Shown piece after piece: positions 24,544 through 31,128 of a stretch of 39,249 nucleotides of DNA. Location of the stretch: assembly GCA_029864565.1 (NCBI GenBank), contig JAOTTD010000016.1, positions 1 through 39,249 of the forward strand, given 5' to 3'. The notes beneath the pieces were generated by a model. That model did no database searches, was not told where the DNA came from, and saw only the letters and a list, made by a program, of their open reading frames with translations. Both the position numbers and the translations under genes were made by a program. How positions within the stretch are numbered: position 1 is the first letter of the stretch; each line of letters starts with the position of its first letter. The stretch comes from Thermoplasmata archaeon (GTDB lineage Archaea > Thermoplasmatota > Thermoplasmata > UBA10834).

Positions 24544-24711
24544 ATGACAAAGGGCACTCCGTCGATGGGAAAGCGTGGTAGCAAGAAGACCCACATCGTA
24601 TGCCGCAGGTGCGGCAAGCGCTCGTACCATGTGAGACACAAGGTCTGCGCTTCGTGTGGGTTCGGAGCGAGCGCAAAGCGAAGAAACTACAACTGGGCAA
24701 AGGCGCATTGA
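24544..24711 (+). CDS. rpl37e: Large ribosomal subunit protein L37e
   Basis: A 55-residue basic protein beginning [21 protein letters not shown] zinc ribbon is formed by [11 protein letters not shown] and CASCGFG (two CxxC pairs), and the end is [11 protein letters not shown]. This is the typical eL37 sequence and length. It binds 23S rRNA. It lies between LSm and purF in one apparent operon. Confidence 0.96.
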   Translation: MTKGTPSMGKRGSKKTHIVCRRCGKRSYHVRHKVCASCGFGASAKRRNYNWAKAH

Positions 24712-24738
24712 TATCGGCGCCTGAAGGGGGGTTGAGGT

Positions 24739-26148
24739 CTGGAGCCTGAGCACCCGCAAGACGAGTGTGGTGTTTTTGCCATAGCCTCCATTTCTAATGC
24801 TACAATCGACATCTTCTACGCACTGAGGGTTCTGCAGCACCGCGGACAGGAATCCGCCGGGATAGCAGTGCACAACAACGGCATCAAGGCGCTGAAGGGC
24901 ATGGGCCTGGCGCATCAGGCGCTCAGGCAGGACGAGTTGAGGAACCTCAAGGGAGACATCGGAATCGGCCATGTGCGATACTCGACCATGGGGGCGTCCA
25001 ATTTGGACCATGCCCAACCAGTCGTAATGTCAACCAACTACGGCGACATAGCGCTCGCACACAATGGCGAGATAGTCAATGCGGACCACCTCAGGGACGA
25101 GCTGAAGAAGAAGGGCTGGGCGTTCGCTACCTCTAGCGATTCCGAGATCATAATTCGTCTTCTGGCTAACGACATATCGAACACGGGAGACCCGGCGAGA
25201 TCCATCAGGAACGTGATGTCCCTCCTGAACGGATCGTACTCGATGACGTTGATGGTCGACAACCGCGTGTTCGCGATACGCGACCCCTACGGCATGCGCC
25301 CGTTGTGCGTTGGCAGGACCAAGGAAGGGTATGCAGCCGCTTCCGAGAGCGTCGTGTTCGACACACTTGGAGGCGAATTCATGCGAGATGTCGAGCCTGG
25401 GGAGCTCGTGGAACTCTTGCCCGGAGAGGTGAAGTCCATCAAGACTGGGCTCGCGAAGGGCAGGGCGCACTGCATGTTCGAATGGGTGTACATAGCGAGG
25501 GCCGATTCCTGCCTTGACGGCAGACTCGTATACGACGTCAGACGCAAGATAGGCCAGCGTTTGGCGATCGAGCAACCCGTGGAGGCGGATGTGATTGTCC
25601 CTGTCCCGGATTCGGGGAGGTCCCATTCAATGGGGTACGCCGAAAAGATAGGCATACCCTACTCAGAGGGGCTGATGAAGAATCGGTACGTCGAGAGGAC
25701 TTTCATAATGCCGGATCAGACAGACAGGAGCACCGGCGTCATGCTCAAGTTGAACCCGCTCAAGAGCGTTATCAAAGACAAGAGGATCGTCCTCGTGGAC
25801 GATTCGATCGTAAGGGGCACCACGATGAGGCAGATCGTCCAGCTCGTCAGGAACGCCGGCGCGAAGGAGGTTCATGTGAGGGTGGGCTCGCCTCCAATAC
25901 GCGCCCCGTGTTACTTCGGCATAGACATGAAGACGAGGGACCAGTTCGCCGCCACGGGCAGGACCGTCGAGGAGATTGCCAAGATGCTCACGGCAGACAG
26001 CCTCGGATACATCTCGATAGAGGGATTGGTAGACGCCATAGGATTGAACGCGAACGACCTCTGTCTCGGCTGCCTCAACGGAGAGTATCCGCTACCAGTC
26101 GAGGGCGAGAAGGTGAGGTTTCAGAAGAAGCTGGATTCATTCGCCTGA
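24739..26148 (+). CDS. purF: Amidophosphoribosyltransferase
   Basis: PurF makes phosphoribosylamine from PRPP and glutamine, the first step of purine synthesis. The mature N-terminal nucleophile is Cys10 in ECGVFAI (codon 24766-24768), which must follow a short propeptide. The only start I see is CTG at 24739, after GGGGGG, giving 469 residues; no ATG, GTG or TTG lies between the upstream in-frame stop and this Cys. Further motifs are LQHRGQESAGIAV, the PRPP loop IVLVDDSIVRGTT, and late cysteines in LCLGCLNGEYP that with AHCMFEW suggest a 4Fe-4S form. The frame before 24868 is essential and must be included. Confidence 0.92.
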   Translation: MEPEHPQDECGVFAIASISNATIDIFYALRVLQHRGQESAGIAVHNNGIKALKGMGLAHQALRQDELRNLKGDIGIGHVRYSTMGASNLDHAQPVVMSTNYGDIALAHNGEIVNADHLRDELKKKGWAFATSSDSEIIIRLLANDISNTGDPARSIRNVMSLLNGSYSMTLMVDNRVFAIRDPYGMRPLCVGRTKEGYAAASESVVFDTLGGEFMRDVEPGELVELLPGEVKSIKTGLAKGRAHCMFEWVYIARADSCLDGRLVYDVRRKIGQRLAIEQPVEADVIVPVPDSGRSHSMGYAEKIGIPYSEGLMKNRYVERTFIMPDQTDRSTGVMLKLNPLKSVIKDKRIVLVDDSIVRGTTMRQIVQLVRNAGAKEVHVRVGSPPIRAPCYFGIDMKTRDQFAATGRTVEEIAKMLTADSLGYISIEGLVDAIGLNANDLCLGCLNGEYPLPVEGEKVRFQKKLDSFA

Positions 26149-26165
26149 GTGGTATGCCTTCAGAC

Positions 26166-26175
26166 AAGCTTTAAC
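26166..26175 (+). promoter_or_regulatory. TATA box of the tRNA-Ala gene
   Basis: AAGCTTTAAC lies about 32-41 bases upstream of the tRNA 5' end. It closely resembles the TATA element before the LSm operon. Confidence 0.6.
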
Positions 26176-26206
26176 TACGACCAGTGTATACAACGCCGCT
26201 CGTGAT

Positions 26207-26278
26207 GGGCCGGTAGATCAGCGGAAGATCGCCCGCTTGGCATGCGGGAGGTCGCGAGTTCAAATCTCGCCCGGTCCA
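26207..26278 (+). tRNA. tRNA-Ala (anticodon GGC)
   Basis: A full 72-base cloverleaf folds by eye. The acceptor stem is GGGCCGG with CCGGTCC, the D-stem GATC/GATC, the anticodon stem CCCGC/GCGGG with loop TTGGCAT, and the T-stem GCGAG/CTCGC with loop TTCAAAT. The discriminator base is A. The acceptor stem contains the G3-U70 pair that marks alanine tRNAs. The CCA end is not encoded. The 3' half is repeated at 30862-30893. Confidence 0.95.
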
Positions 26279-26285
26279 CACTTAC
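26254..26285 (+). repeat. Putative attachment site, tRNA-proximal copy
   Basis: A 32-base stretch covering the T-arm, acceptor 3' side and seven bases beyond the tRNA. It recurs at 30862-30893 with one substitution. Integrases of archaeal elements often use the 3' end of tRNA genes, so these are likely att copies. Confidence 0.75.
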
Positions 26286-26488
26286 GCATAGCCAGACAAG
26301 TATTCTCTCGATTCAATTAAATCGTTTTTGCCCGAATTGATATTTCGGAGCTTCGAGGGGGAATCGTCCGAGCCCCAAGCCCTGTCGATTTCCTCCCGCA
26401 CCATGGCGTCCGACTTCCGGCAATAGTACGTCTCTGTGGTCTTTGTCGATGAATGGCCCATTCCCTTCGAGGCGGCGTCTGCAGGTGA
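26282..26488 (-). pseudogene. C-terminal remnant of a tyrosine recombinase (integrase)
   Basis: The minus strand encodes 68 residues with the typical integrase ending MGHSSTKTTETYYCRKSDAM. This is the last His box and the nucleophilic Tyr region of XerC/D-like archaeal recombinases. An in-frame TAA at 26489-26491 precedes it, and no frame farther upstream looks integrase-like. The gene is therefore truncated, lacking the Arg-Lys-His-Arg part. Its stop codon lies inside the attachment repeat, as is common for int genes next to att sites. Confidence 0.7.
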
Positions 26489-26531
26489 TTAGAACCGCGC
26501 TGTCCGACCCAGAAGGATACAAGTTCATTTT

Positions 26532-26846
26532 GACCCCCCGACATCCGAGGTGATTTGGACCGACTTCACCGTGATTCTCCAGTCAGGCGTGAACTGGGCG
26601 AAGTGAAACACGGCTTCGCAGGAAGCCCCGACAGGCACTGGCGTGCAGGTGCAGGCCCTTGGCCCGCAGATGCTTGAGATGACAACATTCTATGTGGCCG
26701 TGACTGACCTGAGCGGCAACGGAGTAGTCACAAACGGCGACTGCTTCACCATCACCGGTGACTTCACTTCTGGCACACAGTACACCGTGATCTTGATCCA
26801 TGAGCCCTCTGGCGGCCAGATGGTCCAGCAGTCGTGGACAGCCTAG
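26532..26846 (+). pseudogene. Broken pilin-like (DUF1628-type) gene
   Basis: The plus frame reads DPPTSEVIWTDFTVILQSGV, then hits an in-frame TGA at 26604-26606, and continues through TFYVAVTDLSGNGVVTNGDC to a stop at 26846. The pattern of W-D-F-x-V strands and the ending QYTVILIHEPSGGQMVQQSW resembles the C-terminal domain of archaeal type IV pilin-like proteins. The N-terminal class III signal and helix are missing. Truncation plus an internal stop indicate a pseudogene. A short GTG-started ORF at 26643 is only its tail. The family call is by pattern and moderately sure. Confidence 0.5.
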
Positions 26847-26886
26847 GCATGGAGACACTGGCCCCGGTCTACTGGGGACCGCAGAA

Positions 26887-27591
26887 TCAGCTTTCCTGCT
26901 CTGCCCATTCGACGAATTCGGAGCCGCACGCAGAGCATCTCGAAGCCGACAGAGGTGAGACCGCTCCACACACGGGGCATTTGCCCATCTCTTCTCCTTC
27001 CTGATCCTCTTCCTCGGCTGCGGAAGGGGAGCCGCCTGTCTTCTGCTTGCTCCTTCTCCGAAGGCTCAATTTGATGATCTTGACCTTGTCCAAATACGTG
27101 ATGACCAGCACAGCGCAGAAGATGACCATCGAACCCACAACCGCGATGTAAACGATGGCTATTGGCAGCACGGGCAAGTATGGGAGGGCGATGACTCTGT
27201 CGTTGACATAGGCGCTCGCAAAGAACAAGAGGCTCGCAGTGGCCGGAACAGGAAGAGCCGTGCCGAACAAAACACTCTCGACCATGACGGATTTCTTTGT
27301 CGGATCGGGCTGTCCTAGGAAGAGGTAGAGGTTCAGTCCTATCAAGCTCGCCAAGGCGATCAATGCGAAGCAGACGCAGTAGTAGAACTGAATTGCGTCT
27401 CCCATCTCATCCAGATACTCCGGCCCAATCAGCAGTTGTGAGAATCCCACGAAGCTGCCAATGATCAAGATGTAGGGAATGGCCTTGGGGAACCGCTCCT
27501 CAAAGATTATCGTGGCTATGGAGCCGGCCAAGAAGAAGTCGATTCCTAGGAGGAGGAAGAACTGGGCCGGAAAGATCGCGATCTTCAACAC
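26887..27591 (-). CDS. Polytopic membrane protein with C-terminal zinc ribbon
   Basis: A 234-residue protein with about six hydrophobic segments between residues 1 and 170. A basic juxtamembrane stretch (KIIKLSLRRRSKQK), an acidic linker, and a zinc ribbon CPVCGAVSPLSASRCSACGS near the C-terminus follow. I recognise no named family for the membrane part. The GTG at 27591 lies inside the end of the signal peptidase gene, so the two are translationally coupled. Last in the fibre operon, it may help export or assemble the fibre, but this is only inferred from position. Confidence 0.75.
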   Translation of the reverse strand: MLKIAIFPAQFFLLLGIDFFLAGSIATIIFEERFPKAIPYILIIGSFVGFSQLLIGPEYLDEMGDAIQFYYCVCFALIALASLIGLNLYLFLGQPDPTKKSVMVESVLFGTALPVPATASLLFFASAYVNDRVIALPYLPVLPIAIVYIAVVGSMVIFCAVLVITYLDKVKIIKLSLRRRSKQKTGGSPSAAEEEDQEGEEMGKCPVCGAVSPLSASRCSACGSEFVEWAEQES

Positions 27592-28160
27592 CCCCCTTCT
27601 TGAACGGGCTCTTGAGGCTTCTCTGCCTGAGGTTCTTCAGAGTCACTTGCCTTGTCTTTCATTGGTCCGAAGAGGAAGACCACCAACACCACGGCCGTGA
27701 TGGCCAGCACCACGAGCAGACCGCCAGTGCCCCAGAGGGACGGGGAGATGTATCCGGCAGCGGGGATCATCAGAATGACCTTGGATATGTAGTCCTCCTC
27801 AGTCACCTCCCACGGGTCGATTGTCGGGTTCGTGAGGTCATTATCCCCCTTGGTCAGAAGGTACCGGTGACTTCCTTCGGTGTCGACTTCGACGACCCTG
27901 TGAATTACAGTCAGAGGAATTCCTCTCGGGTCTTTGAAGACTATGATGTCTCCGACATCAAGGCTGTCGAAGGAAACCTTGTAAACCATGACGGCGTCCC
28001 CGTAGTCTATCGTCGGGGACATGCTGCTCGGATTGTCAGAGACCACGAAGAACGGCGGGGTGCCTTTGGCATAATCTATTGCCGAGAAGATGAGGAGGCT
28101 CAGTATGACTGCGGCGAAGCCGTAGTTCAGATACTTCAGGTAGCCTCTCAAGTTTTTCAT
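27585..28160 (-). CDS. Type I signal peptidase (S26B, Sec11/SipW-like)
   Basis: A 191-residue membrane protease. An N-terminal membrane helix (residues 12-30) precedes the catalytic Ser46 in the SSMSPT box. His87 in VIHRVVEV replaces the bacterial lysine, and the Asp lies in TKGDND (106-108). A second helix near residues 145-168 and a charged tail end the protein. These are the features of archaeal and SipW-type enzymes. SipW in Bacillus processes TasA. Here the gene sits downstream of a TasA-like protein, so it is probably a dedicated peptidase for the fibre subunits. Confidence 0.9.
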   Translation of the reverse strand: MKNLRGYLKYLNYGFAAVILSLLIFSAIDYAKGTPPFFVVSDNPSSMSPTIDYGDAVMVYKVSFDSLDVGDIIVFKDPRGIPLTVIHRVVEVDTEGSHRYLLTKGDNDLTNPTIDPWEVTEEDYISKVILMIPAAGYISPSLWGTGGLLVVLAITAVVLVVFLFGPMKDKASDSEEPQAEKPQEPVQEGGC

Positions 28161-29783
28161 CTAGCTCACCGTGATATCCATGACATAGTACGAGAATGGA
28201 TTCGTTCCAAGACTGATTGACACGTACACAACGACGCTCGAGCTTCCGTGTTCGTTCGCGCTGGCCTGCATTTGAACGTAGAGCGTGGAGCTCGCCGACC
28301 GGGTCATGGTTGCCCCAGAGGACTGGGTCACGGCACCGTCGGTTATGACAATCTCGGCGGTACTCGGGGAGTAGAGATACACAGTCATGCTGACGATCCT
28401 GCCGATCGAGGAGTAGCTGTACACGGAAAGGCTTACAGAGTAGTCTACCAACCCAGAGTTAATGAACCTGAGAACATAGTCGTAGTCGCTCGTAGTCTCG
28501 AAGTAGGTGACCTGCCCAGTCCCCCAGTAGATGGTGAAGGTTATGCCGCTACCTGTCGGGTTGGTGAGCACTGCGAGCAAGCGGTCGCCTGAGGGGACAG
28601 TGATCTCAGGTGCAGCAAATGTCGATATCACCTCGGACTTCGAAGTGGGAATGGCCTCGGTGCTACCACTTGCGGCCAGCGCTATCACGGAGTCGCCAGA
28701 TAGCACGAGAAACAGCACGTCCATCGATCCCTGAGATGTCGCGGAGGCCCAAAGGTCGAGAGTCCAATCTCCAGAGTATATCGTCGCTGCGCTGGAATAA
28801 ATTGGGGACCAAAGGAAGGCGGAGGAACCTGCAGCCACTGTAAACGAGCCGCTGGAGGCGGGATCGGCGAGGTCCGTGTTGCTCGAAACCGATGGTAGAA
28901 TCCCCTGGACGGCGTCCCCGATCATTGCCCAGGTGACGCTCGTGCTCGTCGAGAAGTCTATTGTGGTCGATGTCTGGGGCGATGTTACCTGTTTGTACTC
29001 CGCTGCCCCGCCCAATGTAGTTTCGGTCGTGCTGTGGATTATTGTGTACCCCGCCCCGGCCGACGGGGCTGGAGCGCCTCCACTAGGAACCTTCACGGCT
29101 ACCGCCCCGATCAGCAAATCATTCGGGTTCACAGTAGAGAGTGTCACAGACTGCGTCGTACCGCTCCCCGAACCGGTCACCGGTGATCCGAGGTTGGGGT
29201 CAAAGGGTCCGTCTGTATTGACGCCACTGATCCCAAAGGCGACGACTATGAACGTATTGCTGCTGGCGAAGCTCACAGTTATGTCCCTCGTATCAGCTGT
29301 CGGTGCTATCGCCCACCATGTCTCGATCCTCTCGTCCGAGCCATCTGTTAGCGCTCCTCTCTGGCTCCACGTCAGCGCGGTTCCGGAGTTGGTCACAGAG
29401 GATACAGAATCGGTGCCTATAATCGAGACGGACACATAGATGAGGTCGTCCGCATTGCTCGTAGTGAGACCGACCACTGTCGCGGAGGTCCCGGTGGTAG
29501 ACACCACTCCCGAACCATCGATGGCAGGCGGTGCCAACGCAGACACCGTCGCGTCCGCAATCTCGTTGAACCTGAGGCCAGCACCTACCGTCACGTCGCC
29601 ATAATCCCAGGTGGACGAGACGGACGAACTCCCTGAGATGCCGGTCCCAAGCGTAATAGGAGATGCCTGAGCGGTCGACGCTGCAGAACAACCGTACTCT
29701 TCAACCGCAATAGCGCTGGATAGGCCTACGGCTAGCATAATCGATATCACTACGACTACCATCGAGTGCGGAAACTGCCCCAT
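28161..29783 (-). CDS. Large secreted Ser/Thr-rich protein of the fibre operon
   Basis: A 540-residue protein with a signal peptide in residues 1-27 (MVVVVISIMLAVGLSSAIA). The body is rich in Ser, Thr, Gly and Val with alternating beta-strand patterns, for example SVSIIGTDSVSSVTNSGTAL and VSFASSNTFIVVAFGISGVN. It has few charged residues and no catalytic motif that I recognise. No membrane anchor is seen at the C-terminus. Its stop abuts the signal peptidase start, so the two are co-transcribed. It could be a minor subunit, tip or adhesin of the fibre, but its function is unknown. Confidence 0.75.
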   Translation of the reverse strand: MGQFPHSMVVVVISIMLAVGLSSAIAVEEYGCSAASTAQASPITLGTGISGSSSVSSTWDYGDVTVGAGLRFNEIADATVSALAPPAIDGSGVVSTTGTSATVVGLTTSNADDLIYVSVSIIGTDSVSSVTNSGTALTWSQRGALTDGSDERIETWWAIAPTADTRDITVSFASSNTFIVVAFGISGVNTDGPFDPNLGSPVTGSGSGTTQSVTLSTVNPNDLLIGAVAVKVPSGGAPAPSAGAGYTIIHSTTETTLGGAAEYKQVTSPQTSTTIDFSTSTSVTWAMIGDAVQGILPSVSSNTDLADPASSGSFTVAAGSSAFLWSPIYSSAATIYSGDWTLDLWASATSQGSMDVLFLVLSGDSVIALAASGSTEAIPTSKSEVISTFAAPEITVPSGDRLLAVLTNPTGSGITFTIYWGTGQVTYFETTSDYDYVLRFINSGLVDYSVSLSVYSYSSIGRIVSMTVYLYSPSTAEIVITDGAVTQSSGATMTRSASSTLYVQMQASANEHGSSSVVVYVSISLGTNPFSYYVMDITVS

Positions 29784-29831
29784 TTGTGCATCCCCGGCCG
29801 TGCACCTGACTATGGTGCTCTCTCGGACAGG

Positions 29832-29867
29832 GCCGCCAGTGAGAGGATTATTACCGCCACTGGCGGC
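29832..29867 (-). other. Hairpin between the fibre subunit gene and the downstream genes
   Basis: GCCGCCAGTG at 29832-29841 is perfectly complementary to CACTGGCGGC at 29858-29867, with a 16-base loop. It lies just after the stop of the subunit gene, in the minus-strand operon. It could stabilise or partly end the first transcript so the subunit is made in excess. Confidence 0.5.
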
Positions 29868-29876
29868 TTGCGTGGT

Positions 29877-30506
29877 CTAGGCCCACTGAATGGCTATGTC
29901 AAAGGTCACTGACTGTCCAGATGTGGCAGTGGAGATCGCGTACGCGACTACCTCGATGTAGTGGGTAGCGCCAGCCCCAAGTGCCTGGCTCGATCCCAGG
30001 ACCGATCCGCCGGTCGTGCTCGTTATCCAGAACTCACCTACGTTGCTGGAGGCGGGGTCGTCCGTCTGGCTGGTGCAGTAGTACACCGTAATATTCCCAA
30101 GGACGCTGTTCGTGTCTGTTATGCCCGATATCGTCACGGAGTTGACCGTACGGGCCGTGGCGCTTGGATTGTCAATCTGCAGAAGGTCCGTGTAGTACGT
30201 CGCAGGCTGAGGCGAGTTCGTCACCGACGGGAACATATCGATGCCTATGGTGGCGGAATCGAATGTGCTGGCAACAGTAACTGTCGCGCTCGGATATCCA
30301 GAGCCGCCGGAGTCAGAGCCGGCAACCAGTTGCACATCAGGTGTTCGGACGGTCGCAGTTGCATCTCCATAGTAGTTTACGAAAACCGTGGCGCTTGCAC
30401 TTGCCATGAGCATGGACAAAAGCAGCACGCCCAAGATCTTGCCGGTTTTCGAGTTCAGTTTCCCAGCCTTCTCTCGGAGCCGGGCTATTGCGTCTGGCAA
30501 TTTCAT
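29877..30506 (-). CDS. TasA/camelysin-like fibre subunit (AbpA-like), putative
   Basis: A 209-residue secreted protein. A basic N-terminus precedes a hydrophobic signal segment (ILGVLLLSMLMASASATVFV, residues 23-42). A single beta-sandwich domain follows, with YYTDLLQIDNPSATARTVNS in the middle and an ending HYIEVVAYAISTATSGQSVT then FDIAIQWA. This layout resembles TasA/CalY proteins and the archaeal bundling pilin AbpA, which assemble by donor-strand exchange after signal peptidase I cleavage. The call rests on pattern and on the adjacent SipW-like peptidase, not a database match. The start ATG at 30506 follows a GAGGTAAG-like site. Confidence 0.6.
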   Translation of the reverse strand: MKLPDAIARLREKAGKLNSKTGKILGVLLLSMLMASASATVFVNYYGDATATVRTPDVQLVAGSDSGGSGYPSATVTVASTFDSATIGIDMFPSVTNSPQPATYYTDLLQIDNPSATARTVNSVTISGITDTNSVLGNITVYYCTSQTDDPASSNVGEFWITSTTGGSVLGSSQALGAGATHYIEVVAYAISTATSGQSVTFDIAIQWA

Positions 30507-30614
30507 ATTTCTTACCTCACGCCCATAAAGTGGGCGAGATTCATATTGCGATGAACAGTATTAGAGCTGCATTGTCTTATTTGCAACTTTGATAATCAGC
30601 TGGTGGTACTCAGC

Positions 30615-30624
30615 ATTTATATAG
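30615..30624 (-). promoter_or_regulatory. TATA box of the fibre operon
   Basis: On the minus strand the sequence reads CTATATAAAT, about 110 bases upstream of the subunit start. The intervening leader is AT-rich. Confidence 0.6.
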
Positions 30625-30833
30625 AATCTCTCACGGTTGTGCAAGAAGCGCCCCTCTCGTGGATTCGGACCGTCTTCTCTGAGGAAGAATCCAACGGCTC
30701 ATGAGGAGGAACTGCGGGCAATGAGGCCTGTCGTGGCGAACCTGTAACGTTGACAACAGGAGGTCGATCTGGCCATACGGGAGGAAGAGACGGAAGGGGA
30801 GTGGCGGACGCCCCGTGCATTTTCTTTTTAATT

Positions 30834-30886
30834 GGACCGGATTGATGAATGTCTGGCTCGAGCGAGTTCAACTCTCGCCCGGTCCA
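30834..30886 (+). pseudogene. Truncated tRNA-Ala remnant at the island's far end
   Basis: The T-arm and acceptor 3' half match tRNA-Ala. Upstream, GGACCGG at 30834-30840 can pair fully with CCGGTCC at 30879-30885, like a complete acceptor stem. Only about 21 bases lie between the first stem half and the T-arm, so no anticodon arm can fit. It is not a functional tRNA. Confidence 0.5.
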
Positions 30887-30893
30887 CACTTAC
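30862..30893 (+). repeat. Putative attachment site, distal copy
   Basis: Thirty-two bases identical to 26254-26285 except for one substitution in the T-loop. It marks the far end of the inserted segment. Confidence 0.75.
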
Positions 30894-31128
30894 ATTTATC
30901 CGAATAAGGGGCTGGCGAAGTCGCCATATCACGACCGCGGCCACATTGATTCGCTGCATCATTCATCTTATTCTCAAGATGCCAGTCAGCATGTCGATGC
31001 GGGGATGGATCACAGCCGTGCCTGACAGCCAGGGGTAAGAGTATAAGTGTATGCAAGTTGGTTTAATCCCAATAACAGCGACTGTCAGATTCGTGTTTAT
31101 TATTCAAGAACCCTAGGAAGTGTCAAAG

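Larger units (their letters stand above)
26254..30893. mobile_element. Putative tRNA-Ala-integrated island carrying a TasA-like fibre module
   Basis: About 4.6 kb is bounded by direct repeats of the tRNA-Ala 3' end. At the tRNA end lies the C-terminal remnant of a tyrosine recombinase, then a broken pilin-like gene, then four intact minus-strand genes: a fibre-like subunit, a large secreted protein, a signal peptidase and a membrane zinc-ribbon protein. No replication or transfer genes are seen. It therefore looks like a degraded, probably immobile element or genomic island that kept its cargo. Later deletions may have shortened it. Confidence 0.65.
30507..31128. other. Intergenic region with fibre promoter and island boundary
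   Basis: This 622-base gap holds the promoter of the minus-strand fibre operon (TATA at 30615-30624), the distal attachment copy at 30862-30893, and a T-rich run at about 30820-30833. AT-rich stretches near 31060 and 31093-31105 may be promoters for the plus-strand binding-protein gene. I see no other gene. Confidence 0.45.

Noticed and set aside
26604-26606. In-frame TGA read as selenocysteine
   Set aside because: The gene also lacks its N-terminal half, no redox motif surrounds the codon, and no SECIS-like hairpin was seen. Decay is the simpler explanation.
30834-30886. A second functional tRNA-Ala gene
   Set aside because: There is no room for the anticodon arm and no D-stem can be formed.
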